In this document: piece after piece, positions 30,257 to 40,434 of the stretch
Position numbering within the stretch: the first letter of the stretch is position 1
Layout: every line of letters starts with the position of its first letter
Assembly (NCBI GenBank): GCA_963576725.1
Contig: OY755244.1
Span: 77,623,620 to 77,687,619 of the forward strand
Length of the DNA stretch: 64,000 bases
DNA from: Azorinus chamasolen
Lineage: Eukaryota > Mollusca > Bivalvia > Cardiida > Solecurtidae
Reading direction: 5' to 3'
Program-made: the position numbers and the translations under genes
The notes under the pieces: generated by a model
Database searches by the model: none
The model's input: the letters and a program-made list of their open reading frames with translations, nothing else
What the model was told of the DNA's origin: nothing

Positions 30257-30492
30257 TTCCCTGATAGACTCATTTTGACACCTTGCAAACAAAGTAGACT
30301 CATATCAGATGCTCCCATAGGAGCTGTCTGTACAGAGGCTGCTCTGTTAGCTTATGGGATACTATTGATCCAGTTGTATAGTTTCGTCCATAGCCAACAC
30401 TTCTCTTGTTGATATGCCATTTTAAAAAAAGCAGCTCATTAACATTCATGATGTCATTATCTGTTAAATGAATACACCACGTAAAGGATTAA
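30257..30492 (-). mobile_element. pB-G MITE
   Basis: accatttccctgatagactc left; palindrome gatgctcccataggagctgt; reverse interior; end cacgtaaaggaTTAA. Confidence 0.75.
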
Positions 30493-30511
30493 ATATGTAA
30501 ATCGTCTCATT

Positions 30512-30740
30512 TTAACCGATTACCTCGTAGGCTATTTTTAGATCCAGTCTATTTGAATAAATCTACCGAAAAGGAGCACTAACTAGAGAAAAGGAAACTT
30601 TTAGGATTTTGTAGTTTGAAACCATTGTCATAAATAGAGCATTTGCTCCTATTGGAGCAAATGCTCTATTTATCACAATGGTTTCAACAGGTGACTTCTG
30701 CAAAGGCGTGAAAAGTCGTCAATATAAGGGAATGGGTTAA
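30512..30740 (+). mobile_element. pB-C MITE, near consensus
   Basis: TTAACCGATTACCTCGTAGG ... aagggaatggGTTAA; centre gctcctattggagc. Confidence 0.9.
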
Positions 30741-30776
30741 TACGAAATGGATCATATGTTTCCATTACTCGCTTTC

Positions 30777-30822
30777 AGGATAACAGAGTAGATCCAGATC
30801 AGGGTCTGTTCTGTTTGGGTGA
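30777..30822 (+). mobile_element. pB-A/G palindrome fragment
   Basis: aacagagtagatccagatca followed by gggtctgttctgtttg; the centre is deleted. A short G-rich stretch follows. Confidence 0.4.
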
Positions 30823-30879
30823 GGGGTGGGGTGAGGGCATAGTTTTACATGAGATCTCTTTTATCTTTATTAACCCTTT

Positions 30880-31238
30880 ACCTGATGAATATATATGCAA
30901 AATATAATTACATCCTGAATATTTATTAGCTGAATTGCATAATGACAAATGAACACAGGATATCTTGGCCGGGTCAGAAACTGTAGAATCAGATATAATT
31001 ATGTATACAGTAAAACCTCTCTATAACGACCACTAAATTGTGTTAATTAGTTGGTATTTTGGGCAGGTGGTTGCTTAAAGCAAGGTGAAAGTAAAACAGA
31101 ACGCTCCCATAGGAGCGTTCTGTTTTACTTTCACCTTGCTTTAAACATCCACCTGCCTTTTAACACAAAATACTTGATATAATTTAGTGGTCGTTATAGA
31201 GAGGTTTTACTGTATATATAATCCCATAAGCAAACATT
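30880..31238 (+). mobile_element. pB-G left half hosting pg-1
   Basis: TTAACCCTTTACCTGATGAA ... gtcagaaactgtagaatcag, then pg-1, then tataatcccataagcaaaca. The palindrome is broken after gcaaacat. Confidence 0.8.
31016..31214 (+). mobile_element. pg-1 MITE, intact, in pB-G
   Basis: TA-CAGTAAAACCTCTCTATAA ... gagaggttttactg-TA. Centre cgctcccataggagcg. Target is the same region of pB-G as in the 18415 insertion. Confidence 0.92.
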
Positions 31239-31425
31239 ATATACATAGATACGCCTTTTCACGCATTTGCAAACAGAGTAGACTCAGATCAGACGACTCC
31301 TTTAGGAGCCGTGTGACCAGTGTCTGCTCTGCTCCATTATGGAATAACACAGATGGGGTTCTACAGTTTCTGCGATGGCCAAACGTTTCTGTGTTATTAT
31401 GCCATTATAAATAACATGTACAGCA
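31239..31425 (-). mobile_element. pB-G MITE, truncated
   Basis: tagatacgccttttcacgca start, palindrome gatcagacgactcctttagg, right flank attatggaataacacagatg; the far end is missing. Confidence 0.65.
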
Positions 31426-31447
31426 ATTTGTATCCATAGTGTTATAA

Positions 31448-31570
31448 CAGTAGTGCCTGTCTTAAGCGGCCATCTTTGAGACAATTCTAAAGTGTGGTCA
31501 CAACATAGGGTTTGTTGGAGAAGTGACGATTTCAACATTTTAGTACGCACCTCTTTATCTGGTGCTCTGG
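31448..31570. mobile_element. Chimera: pg-3 end joined to family D half
   Basis: cagtagtgcctgtcttaagc (pg-3 end) continues as ggccatctttgagacaattc, where the family D right half starts near its palindrome centre and runs to gcacctctttatctggtgct. Confidence 0.7.
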
Positions 31571-31599
31571 TCACTGAGCGGATTTTCCCCAGCAGACTA

Positions 31600-31848
31600 T
31601 AGACGGTAGATTAGAGATTTCAACATGCGCAAGGCCTAACCAGACGACATTATTATCACGTGCAACAGACGACTGTTATCACGTGCAATTATTATTTAAC
31701 CATTAGAACTCTAAACAAGTGTCGATTACAGAATATGTCCTGTGCTTCAATGCTAAGATATATTTTTTCTCAGAAAATGTGAACCGTTTGGATCCTGATA
31801 AAATGGCGAGTTAGTCTGATTGGAATAAATCGACGTCTGATCATAATC
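31600..31848. other. Degraded pB-E/F material
   Basis: gcaacagacgactgttatca motifs and cgtttggatcctgataaaat are remnants; boundaries unclear. Confidence 0.4.
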
Positions 31849-32073
31849 GTAACCCTTTCCCTCATTCATGTACACACTTTTTGACGTCTTTGCAAACAGA
31901 GCAGACCCCGGTCAGACGGCTCCTTCATAAATAATGAAATTATAACATATCTGACTCTACAGTTTCTTCCAATACCAAAACACCCTGTGTAGATATGCCA
32001 TTATAAAAATTGAGCTAATAAAGAGGCATGACGTCATTGTTTCTTGCATGAATATTCAACAGGTAAAATGTTA
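31849..32073 (-). mobile_element. pB-G MITE, palindrome half missing
   Basis: gtaaccctttccctcattca ... gacggctccttcataaataa: the first arm stops at the centre and the interior follows. End aaaatgTTAA. Confidence 0.75.
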
Positions 32074-32088
32074 AAAGTTTACAGAGGT

Positions 32089-32298
32089 TATTCGCCAAGG
32101 GACTATTGAAGGTTAGTTCACTGAATATCTGATTACCTATGCAAACAGTTTGGGTCCAGATGAGACGCCGAGTAACTCGGCGTCTCATCAGGATCCAAAC
32201 TGTTTGATGATGCAATATTTTTTTCCCAGACAGAAAGGAAGAAAACTGAAAAATCGGAGGAGGTTTGCAGACGACAGTGTTGGACAGTGAAAAAGTTA
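32089..32298 (-). mobile_element. pB-E MITE
   Basis: Perfect core gatgagacgccgagtaactc with A:A mismatch at 32158-32205; gcagacgacagtgttggaca and end gtgaaaaagTTAA. Confidence 0.8.
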
Positions 32299-32690
32299 AG
32301 CACGCGCTTTCTCCGAAATGCATTTGACTACAGTAGTATTAGATGCAAATATGGTTTGGTTGCGAAGTTGTGCTAGCTTTACTTATTGATCAGAATATTG
32401 AACAATATTGAGCAGCTTTGCATAATAATATTCTTCATGCTATCCTCTTCTTAGCACTTTGAACACACAGTAACTGCACAAAGTGCCGTCTGCTTCATAA
32501 TCCAAACTAGTTTCTTTATTCCAGTTCTTTGCTTTTTTTTGTTTAAAAAACAATGAGAGTTTCAAACAGTTTGGATCCAGATGTGGCTTATGCTAACTTG
32601 AAATCTTATCTTGATCCAATTTTATCGAATGATTTTAAAATCTAGAATGACGTCAGCACAATGCGGGGCACGCATGCGCTGTCATTTTGC
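32299..32690. other. Mostly unique
   Basis: gtttcaaacagtttggatcc (32560) is a pB-F arm fragment and 32690-32735 a pB-A/G half palindrome. Otherwise nothing recognised. Confidence 0.45.
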
Positions 32691-32750
32691 AAACAGTGTA
32701 GACCCAGATCAGAAGGCTCCTAGAGGAACACTAACGCAGTGTTGAAAATG

Positions 32751-32987
32751 TTAACGCTTTACTCCATGAATATTCATGTAAGACATAATGACATCATGAA
32801 TATTAATTAGATTAATTGTTATAATACCACACTGGCACTGGAAGTGATTGCTATGGCAAAGCTGTACAATCAGATCTATATTATATCATAAGCAAACAGA
32901 ACAGACCCTGACCTACAGGAGCCGTCTGATCTGGGTCTTCTATGTTTGCAAAGGCGCAGTAAGGCGTATTTATGGAGTATGGGTCAA
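32751..32987 (+). mobile_element. pB-G MITE
   Basis: TTAACGCTTTACTCCATGAA ... tatggagtatgggtcaa. The left palindrome arm is partly deleted (gaccctgacctacaggagcc). Confidence 0.85.
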
Positions 32988-33255
32988 ATTAAGAGTCCAG
33001 GCTCAGCTTATATGGCTTTATTGGGAAAGTATACATTAAATTTCACTAATACGAACAGTCAAAAGAACTACATTGTATGGTTCTGGCTTTTTAGCTCGTC
33101 TGTTTTGCGTCCGCGTCGTGGTTTTCGTCGTTGTCGTCCGAAATCTTAACATTGACCATAACCTCTTCAATTTTTCATTTACAACTTTCATTTTTGGTAT
33201 GCATGTTCATCTTCACAATGCCGACAGACGAGCATTCACACCCGCTTGCGGTGCT

Positions 33256-33345
33256 CTTGTTAAAATAGGTGGTAGTTTAATTAAGGAGAACGGTTATGCA
33301 GAACGTTCCGATAGAACCCCCTGCATTAATTTCGCACTATACATT
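33256..33345. mobile_element. pg palindrome relic
   Basis: aggtggtagtttaattaagg ... ccctgcattaatttcgcact; ends where the next pB-E begins at TTAA. Confidence 0.45.
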
Positions 33346-33556
33346 AACCCTTTCGCTGCCAAACTCTGTCGTCTGCTAACTTTGTCGTCTGCTACAAATT
33401 TTCATTCTTTTTATTTCTTCATTTTTGTTTCAAAAACATAGTAACAGTAACAAACAGTTTGGATCCTGATGAGATGCCGAGTTACTCGGCGCCTCATCTG
33501 GATCCAAACTGTTTGCATAGGTAATCACAGATCCGGCATTGGCAGCGGAAGGGTTA
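33344..33556 (+). mobile_element. pB-E MITE, near consensus
   Basis: TTAACCCTTTCGCTGCCAAA ... ttggcagcggaaggGTTAA, 213 bp. Two tcgtctgct motifs, T-centred palindrome at 33454-33515. Confidence 0.9.
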
Positions 33557-33777
33557 ACCTGTCATGTAAGAAATGTTGACACCATGAATACTTATTAGAT
33601 TATTTTCTTAAATGGCATATTAATTAACACATGAAATATTTACCAAAGCAGTAATTGGAGTATCGTATCTATATATTATGCCATAAGCACACAGAGCAGA
33701 CCCTGATATAGGAGCCGTCTGATCTGGGTCTACCCTGTTTGCAATGGCACAGAAAGGCGTAGCAATGGAGTCAATGG
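33553..33777 (+). mobile_element. pB-G MITE chained to pB-E
   Basis: Shares TTAA 33553-33556. The first ~20 bp of the usual end are missing (ttaacctgtcatgtaagaaa). Left palindrome arm shortened (gaccctgatataggagccgt). Confidence 0.75.
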
Positions 33778-33834
33778 ATACATGTCAGCAATCACTTAGA
33801 CTTAACGAGACTTCATTCAATTTGTAAACAAAGA

Positions 33835-34000
33835 AAATAGGCGAATGTTAGCAGAGGAAACGCCCGCTGAGTAACTCGGCATTACTTCAGGCTCCAGATT
33901 ATTTGACATTGATTATATTATTTTTGTAAAGAAATCAAAGAAAACGTCACTTTGTCAATGTCAGCAGATGAAATTTGTTTGGCATCGAAAAGGGGTAAAA
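33835..34000 (-). mobile_element. Degraded pB-F MITE
   Basis: cgctgagtaactcggcatta core, gattatttgacattgat, gtcagcagatgaaatttg and gaaaaggggtaaa near the right end. Confidence 0.6.
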
Positions 34001-34008
34001 GTCGTCGA

Positions 34009-34258
34009 TTAACCCATCTCTTGCTGAATTTTAAAATACAGATCTCCTTCTTTTCCCATGCCCTGTTGTATAATTACATATATCTTCACTGTGTACAAGT
34101 ATTTCGCTGTGTAATAACTGCTGTGGAGTGCACTGGTTGCTCAATCAACCTGTAAATAGTACAGACCCTGATGAGACAGCTCCTGCAGCAGCTGTCTCAT
34201 CTGGGTCTTCACTATATACAGGTAGGTATATTGACGTGAATAGCAAGAGAAGGGTTTA
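34009..34258 (+). mobile_element. pB-H MITE, full length
   Basis: TTAACCCATCTCTTGCTGAA ... agcaagagaagggttta, same layout and length as 5973-6222. Confidence 0.88.
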
Positions 34259-34471
34259 GATCAAAGAATTATATGCACAAATTAACAGAAATTGTAAACA
34301 TTTCACGGGTCTGTGTTTTTAGGTCTATGATAGAATTATCAATGATATGTGACATCTGCATATCTGGGTTTGCCGTGTTTATGTTTGTTACGTTATTGAC
34401 ATACACTCAACGAGGTGCATATATATTGACAGTGTTTGTAGTAATTATGTCATATGTACTACAGCAGTGGG

Positions 34472-34704
34472 TTAACCCATTCCCTTATATTGACGCCTTC
34501 TGACACCTCTACAAATGTCACCCGTTGAAACCATTGTGATAAATAGAGCATTTGCTCTTATAGGAGCAAATGCTCTATTTATCACAATTGTTTCAAACTA
34601 CAAAATTTTAACATTTTCCTTTTCTCTCTAGTTAATGCTCCTTTTCGGTAAATTTATTCAAAGAGGATGGATCTAAAACAAAAGCCCATGATGGAATGGG
34701 TTAA
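34472..34704 (-). mobile_element. pB-C MITE
   Basis: TTAACCCATTCCCTTATATT ... gatggaatggGTTAA; centre gctcttataggagc. Right TTAA shared with pB-A. Confidence 0.88.
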
Positions 34705-34932
34705 CCATTTCCCTGTTCTATGTTTATTCCAAATTTCAATACCTACTGAATATTAATGAACAGAATAGTCATAATGGAATATGGAAGGTGGAACATTGTA
34801 TAGCCATTCTAGAAAGTAAAGAAAAAGAGCTATCAAATCCTATTAGCAAACAGAGCAGACCCTGATCAGACAGACGGCTCCTATATGAGTCTACTCTGTT
34901 TGCACATTTGCGACAAGCGTATATAGGATGCG
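34701..34932 (+). mobile_element. pB-A MITE chained to pB-C
   Basis: TTAACCATTTCCCTGTTCTA; the palindrome right arm is deleted (gacggctcctatatgagtct); right end decayed. Confidence 0.8.
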
Positions 34933-35343
34933 CTCTAATCTACCAAAATCTCTTATCTGATCTCTTATTAGGGCCTTCATTGAACAGGCACGGCTCCAAT
35001 AGCAAGTTAAGGGTCAAATCTACTTCTGAGATATAGAAGGTTTATAAGTTTACACGGGCGCTGTATTCAGCCCGCTTATGGCGTCACGTTCTACGTATGT
35101 TATTTCCTTATCTTCTTAGATCTGTCGAGATTTTCTGTTATTAGACTTATCCCAGTCTCGTTTATGTCTGCCTTTCACTTTGTTTACCTTTTTCTCACAA
35201 ATTTCGTTAAGAGGTGTGCGATGCATGCAATCTGTTAAACATTACTAAAATTGTTGGGATACGCCAATGTGTTAATATAGAACCAGATGGTTAGATGTAC
35301 TTTATAAATGATATTACACGAGGAAGTGTTAAATATTGAATTT
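34933..35343. other. No recognised feature
   Basis: Unique by eye apart from a possible decayed pB-F end near 34985-35015 (caatagcaagttaagggtc). Confidence 0.5.
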
Positions 35344-35478
35344 ATTAACCCTTTCTCTCATAGTGACGCCTTTTAACGGCTTTGCAAACAGTGTAGACCT
35401 AGATCAGAAGCTTCTATAGGAGCTAACTGACCAGTATATACTCTGTTTGCTTACGGAATATGTATACGTGTATCTGAT
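35344..35478 (-). mobile_element. pB-G MITE truncated by a TCTG tract
   Basis: TTAACCCTTTCTCTCATAGT ... gtgtatctgattt; where consensus continues gattctacagtttc the simple repeat starts. Confidence 0.75.
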
Positions 35479-35690
35479 TTGTCTGTCTTTCTCTGTCTGT
35501 ATGTCTGTCTGTCTATCTGTCTCTCTGTCGCTGTCTCTGTCTCTCTCTCTCTCTCTCTGTCTTTATCTATTCTGTCTGTCTGTTTGTCTTTCTATGCATG
35601 TCTGAATCCCCCCCTCTCTCCCTTTCTCCTCCCCAGCCTCTCTCCTCCCTCCCCTCTCTCTCCTTCCCTCTCGTTGTTTCAAATGGGTAA
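35479..35690. repeat. (TCTG)n/(TC)n polypyrimidine tract
   Basis: tctgtctgtctgtctatctg followed by tctctctctctc and cctctctcctccctcccc. The 85-residue frame is low complexity. Confidence 0.95.
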
Positions 35691-35879
35691 GCTTCACCAC
35701 CTTCCCCATCTTCACCCTTTCCCCTTAAAATATTAAGCAGTTGCTCCATTAAAAACTTAAAAATACATTTTGGTTTGTTAAAATATTGCTCAAATGTTGT
35801 TACAAATTATAGGTCTATGTCTTTTAAACCTTGACCAAACAATGCGTATACATATACTCTGTTCTATTCAATTTAAATG

Positions 35880-36282
35880 TACAGTAAAGCCCCTCTTAAG
35901 CGACCACCAAAAATGGGCATAATTCTGGGTGGCAGGGGCAGGTGGTAGCTTAATGCAGGAGGAAAGTTATGCAGAAAGCTCCTATAAGATAACTTTCGTC
36001 CTGCATTAAGCAACCACCTGCTTTAAACGACGCCGGTGGCTGTTTATTAAGTGGTCGCATTAGCGGGGTTTTACTGCGTAAAACCCCGCTAATGCGACCA
36101 CCTAAAAGAGGTATAATTTTGGGTGCTATATGCAGATGGTAGCTTAATGCAAGAAAAAAGTAATGCTGAAAGCTCCTCTACGAGCTTTCTGCACTACTTT
36201 TTCCCTGCATTAAGCAACCACCTGCTTATAAAGGCACCCATGTTTATTCATTAAGTGGTCGCATTAGAGGAGTTTTACTGTA
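35880..36282 (+). mobile_element. Two pg-2 MITEs fused end to end
   Basis: Element one (35880-36075) ends gcattagcggggttttactg; the next bases are cgtaaaaccccgctaatgcg, the start of element two with CAGTA replaced. No TA separates them, so the junction is itself a ~45-bp palindrome centred on about 36075. Both elements have their own inner palindromes. Confidence 0.85.
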
Positions 36283-36348
36283 TCTGCAATCATGCAATAC
36301 CTCAACAGGTCAAGTTCCATGTTCCCTCTTTCAGTACGTATGGGCTAA

Positions 36349-36531
36349 TATGTGGTAACCTTGATAAACACTTTGGAATTAGACAAAATGCCGAGTAACT
36401 CGGCATCTCATCAAGATCCATACTGTTTGATACTGACACTGTGATATTTAAAAGACAATTACACTTTAAAAAAAGTATAGCAGATGCCGTTTTTTTGTCA
36501 GTCGAATGTTACTTAGGTCTGAGAGGGTTAA
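36349..36531 (-). mobile_element. pB-F/E MITE, degraded
   Basis: gacaaaatgccgagtaactc core, catcaagatccatactgttt right arm, agcagatgccgtttttttgt and end gagagggTTAA. Confidence 0.65.
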
Positions 36532-36721
36532 TCGCTCAGAAGCAGGTACAAAACACACCGACTTTCCCTGTTTCATGTTTGGTACTCGATCAAACTAAAC
36601 ATTATTTATTCATACGACATGAGAGAAATCAATGGTCGGGTCGTTGGTTGCAAACCAATTCAGACCTATATATAAGAAGCGTATTTGGATAATCTAATAA
36701 ATATCTGAAGATATTTTCCGT

Positions 36722-36800
36722 TTAACCGTATCTTGCTGCAACTCATAAGAATTCGCCTCTCCGACGGGATTCTAATAAGTGGCAACACGATAGGGGTCGA
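36722..36800. repeat. Weak palindrome, possible extra family
   Basis: cttgctgcaactcataagaa ... ttctaataagtggcaacacg. Half copies of cttgctgcaagtcattagaa type occur near 2822, 8211 and 37640. Degenerate. Confidence 0.35.
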
Positions 36801-36856
36801 CAAAGAAAAGAGAGATTTTTATAGATCAGTATACATCTTATATATCTATAGCCATT

Positions 36857-37075
36857 TTAACCCATTCACTCATGTGCAATTTTTAGAATCAACCTGTTTG
36901 AATACATCTACTAAAAAGGAGCATTTACTAGAAAAAACGGAATCTTTTTAGACGTGTGTAGTTTTGAAACCATAGTGATAAATACAGCATTTGCTCCTAT
37001 GGAGCAAATGCTGTATTTATCACAATGGTTTCTAAAAGTAACTTTTTACAGAGGGCGCCACAATGCGTCAGTTAA
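36857..37075 (+). mobile_element. pB-C MITE with a paired arm substitution
   Basis: TTAACCCATTCACTCATGTG start. The palindrome reads aaatacagcatttgctccta / tggagcaaatgctgtattt, where all others have aaatagagca / tgctctattt, so both arms changed together. Right end decayed. Confidence 0.85.
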
Positions 37076-37316
37076 CTTATGTACATGTATGATGGTTGCT
37101 ACAGTAACACCCTGTATTCCGTCCGTGCAGATCGATGGTCTGTTTAGTTAGTACTGAGCCCAAGGTATATACAGGTGCAGATCCAGGATTTAAGATTAGG
37201 GTGGGGGCGTAGAATTTTTTTTGGAGGGGGCGTGGGGGCGTGGGGGCGTGGGGGCGTAGATTTTTATGTTTGATGACATAAATAAATAGTGTGTTTGTAA
37301 TACATGTTGAAAAAGA

Positions 37317-37479
37317 CCTGTGTTAAAGGCAGGCGACTGCTTAAAGCAAGGTGAAAGTAAAACAAAACGCTCCTATGGGGGCGTTCTGTTTTACTTTCAC
37401 CTTGCTTTAAGCAGCCACCTTCTCTAAATACCAACTAATTAACACAATTTAGTGGTCGTTATAGAGAGGTTTTACTGTA
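37317..37479 (-). mobile_element. pg-1 MITE lacking its left end
   Basis: Starts at gtgttaaaggcaggcgactg; perfect palindrome to right end gagaggttttactgta. The ~40 bp left terminal segment is missing. Confidence 0.8.
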
Positions 37480-37522
37480 TATAGATCTAAAATATTGCTA
37501 AAAAACTTGTTTTGGCAATTTT

Positions 37523-37527
37523 AGCGT

Positions 37528-37558
<31 letters not shown>

Positions 37559-37559
37559 G
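37523..37559. repeat. (GT)n followed by G20
   Basis: gtgtgtgtgtgtgtgtg then an uninterrupted G run. Confidence 0.95.
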
Positions 37560-37962
37560 TTTCGCCGGCTTCGCCCACTCTAAATCCGCGCCTGATATAA
37601 GAAAGGAAATCATTTGAAAAGCTTCTTCTCCACCCAAACCTATCTTGCTTGTACTCATTAGATTCTCTTGTTCTCAGCGTGGATTGACATCAGATTACAG
37701 TTGAGATCGATTGTAGGCAAATCCGGACCAGTGTATCTTCATAATACTCATAAATAATGTGCATGGTCATAAGATCTCGGTCATGTTCGATTATAGGCGA
37801 ACTCATGCTATTTAGGCTAGAGTTACGTGCCCTTAATTGATTAAGAATGGCATATTTATCATGTTTACTCTCCAGCACCTTTACGTTCTCTTATTTACGT
37901 GTATCATTCTCTAATTTATAATGTGTATGACGATATGACTATTATATTTAGGCAATATCTGT

Positions 37963-38190
37963 TTAACCCATTCCCTTATAGGCTATTTTAGACCCAATCA
38001 CTTTGAATAAATCTACCGAAAAGTAGCATTAACTAAAGAAAGGGAAAATTTTAGAATTTTGTAGTCTGAAACCATTGTGATAAATAGAGCATTTACTCCT
38101 ATAGGAGCAAATGCTCTAGTTATCACAATGATTTCAAAAGGTGACTTTTGCAGAGGTGTCAAAGGGCGTCAATATGAGGGAATGGGTTAG
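37963..38190 (+). mobile_element. pB-C MITE
   Basis: TTAACCCATTCCCTTATAGG ... gagggaatggGTTAG; near-perfect palindrome. Confidence 0.9.
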
Positions 38191-38276
38191 TAAGATCTAG
38201 AGCTATGTGCCATTGGAATATCGGTCTTTAACGACTTTCCTGAACCAAAATAGAAATATTTATATTTGATATCTCT

Positions 38277-38531
38277 TTAACCTTTAGCCCATGAATATTC
38301 ATGTAAGAAATAATGACATTATATATATATATTGATTAGTCTAATATCCATAATGGCATATTTAGAAGAGCAGTTTTGACCCTTGTAAAACTGTAGGATC
38401 GGAATTAGATAATGTCATAAGCAAACAGAGCAGACCCTGATCAGACGGCTCCTACAGGAGCCGTTTGATCTGGGTCTACTCTATTTGCAAATCCGTTATT
38501 TAAAATGCGTATTTATGGAGTAAAGGGTTAA
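38277..38531 (+). mobile_element. pB-G MITE, full length
   Basis: TTAACCTTTAGCCCATGAAT ... tatggagtaaaggGTTAA; palindrome gatcagacggctcctacagg with T:T mismatch. Confidence 0.88.
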
Positions 38532-38644
38532 AGTAGAGAATACATTTGCTCAATTGCATCCAAATGCATTTTGATTTTATTCCTGTGGAGTGTGGACATC
38601 ATTCTATTTCGAGAAACGAGTCGAACTGGAAAATTTAGTCATAA

Positions 38645-38838
38645 GGGCCCTGCATTGAAAATGCAGGAGCCCTATAGTAATCACATTTTCTGTCTGTCCG
38701 TCCGTCAACAATTTTGATGTGACGCGATAACTTAAACAGTACTTCACATAATGGCTTCATATTATAGAATCAGATCGCTATATCTAGAGTTATCTGCCCT
38801 TGATTAAAGGGCCCTCCCTGACTGAGTCAGTTTTCTAG
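38645..38838 (+). mobile_element. Short Helitron-like dispersed repeat
   Basis: gggccctgcattgaaaatgc start, tctgtctgtccgtccgtcaa, 3' hairpin ctgactgagtcag (38818-38830), four bases, CTAG, T. Same end architecture as 22980-23632 with little other similarity. Confidence 0.5.
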
Positions 38839-38904
38839 TTCTATTTTTAAAGCAGTATTTCTAGCATTTTTGGGCACTGATATATGTCATGATGTATATG
38901 CATT

Positions 38905-39082
38905 TACAGTCAAACCTCTCTAAACTGGACGTTCAATTCAGTATAAATATCTGCCCTTGAAACAGTTGGCAGCTTCATGCAAGGAGCTTTCTGTATGACT
39001 TTCACTCTGCATTAAGCAGCCACTTGCATAAAAGTATCTAAATTCTGCTCTAAAAGAATTCCAGTATAGATGGGTTTTACTA
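38905..39082. mobile_element. pg-4 MITE
   Basis: tacagtcaaacctctctaaa ... gtatagatgggttttacta; the left arm is deleted (cagcttcatgcaaggagctt). Confidence 0.75.
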
Positions 39083-39136
39083 GACTGCCTTGCGGGTGCA
39101 TTGTTGCAGTGACAGACGACATCGGAGAATAACGTT

Positions 39137-39331
39137 TTAACCCTTTCAGCGCCAAATAATTTCATCTAAGATTGTCGTCTGCTTTGGGCTTCAAAACGGC
39201 GTCCCCTACAATTTTTAACCAAAAATATAAAGTTTAGATACCGAGGAGTTACCGAGTTACTCGGTGTCTCATCTGGATCCAAACTGTTGGCAAAGGATAT
39301 CACGGATTCGTCGATGGCGGTGAAAGAGTCA
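39137..39331 (+). mobile_element. pB-E MITE
   Basis: TTAACCCTTTCAGCGCCAAA ... gatggcggtgaaagagtca; core gttaccgagttactcggtgt. Confidence 0.78.
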
Positions 39332-39416
39332 TTGTAGTCACCTGTTTTAAAATTAGATCCAACAAATGCGGGACTATAAAAATAGCAGTTGTTTTATTTC
39401 AGGACCAAAACTTTTG

Positions 39417-39629
39417 TTAACTCTTATGTAACCCATTGTTAAAAATAGGTCTGTTCGAATGTTGATCTGATGCAGATTTGACTAGATATACTTTCGATTC
39501 GATCAGAAATGGTTTGAAGAACCATTGACCGAGTGCCATACAGTTTAGACAATGGCGAGAAGCCGAGTTATTCGGCGTCTAATCTGGATCCAAGCTGTTT
39601 GCAAATGCAGGTCGCGGATAGAGGACTAA
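39417..39629 (+). mobile_element. pB-F MITE, full length
   Basis: TTAACTCTTATGTAACCCAT ... gcggatagaggactaa. The gcagatttgactagatatac and gatcagaaatggtttgaaga subterminal region is retained. Confidence 0.75.
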
Positions 39630-39714
39630 TAGGCTTACATTTGGCAAACATTTACGCTACATACATTATTTGTATTTATAGCAAACTAGTGATAATAGTC
39701 AACTTACAGTAGAA

Positions 39715-39912
39715 TCTGACTTAAGCGGCCATCAAAAAGAGGTCTAATTGTGGGTTCGTAAGGCAGGTTGTAGCTTAATGCAGGTCAAAAGCAATGTAAA
39801 AGCTCCTTTAGGAGCTTTTTGTATTATTTTTTCCCTGCATTAAGCAACTACCTGCTTTTTAAGACACTTATTTTCAATAAATTAATGGCCGCTTAAGCGA
39901 TGTTTTACTGTA
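39715..39912 (+). mobile_element. pg-3 MITE, intact
   Basis: TA-CAGTAGAATCTGACTTAAG ... cttaagcgatgttttactg-TA; palindrome centre agctcctttaggagct, A:A mismatch kept. Confidence 0.9.
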
Positions 39913-40058
39913 GTTTGAGTGTTGCTGTTTGACTTTCATTATTTATTTAATTCTTTACTTCACGAATATTCATGCAATGCTCAGTCTTTTCTGAACACAG
40001 TAAACCAAATACTAATTAAATATAGTATAAATATCAGTCATTAATAGGTAAATACTGA

Positions 40059-40427
40059 TACAGTAGAACCAGCCTTAAGCGACCATCAAACAGAGGTGTA
40101 ACTATGGACCTATAAGGCAGGTGGTAGCTTAATGCAGGTCAAAAGTATATCTCCAAGATGTTTAAAGAATTGCCACCATTGGTGTTTTGACGCTTTACTT
40201 CCTGGATATCTATGTTACGGTTCATTACTTCATAAATATTCATACACTAATGGTTTGTAATATCATGTTGACGGGGCAGATGTTTGGCTATCAAATAAAC
40301 TGTTCATTAAGTTCTGTAAATTCCGTAAGCAAACAGAGCAGACCCGGATCAGACGGTTTCTATACCACCTGATTTTAAGACTCCTATGTTCAATAATTAA
40401 TGGTCGCTCAAGACAGGTTCTGCTGTA
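40059..40427 (+). mobile_element. pg-3 MITE with pB-G material replacing its centre
   Basis: pg-3 left half to gcaggtcaaaagtatatctc; pB-G interior and left arm (about 40180-40365) to gatcagacggtttctata; then ccacctgattttaagactcc and the pg-3 right end. The right halves of both palindromes are missing. Confidence 0.7.
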
Positions 40428-40434
40428 GTTCAGA

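Larger units (their letters stand above)
37172..37594. mobile_element. Element with CAGGYGCRGATCCAGGATTT-type ends
   Basis: caggtgcagatccaggattt ... taaatccgcgcctg in inverted orientation; a cgtgggggcgtggggg tandem lies at 37228-37258 and a pg-1 is nested inside. Ends resemble hAT-type MITEs; the target duplication is uncertain because both flanks are atata. Confidence 0.6.

Noticed and set aside
35479..35749. Frames across the TCTG/TC tract
   Set aside because: Low complexity on both strands.
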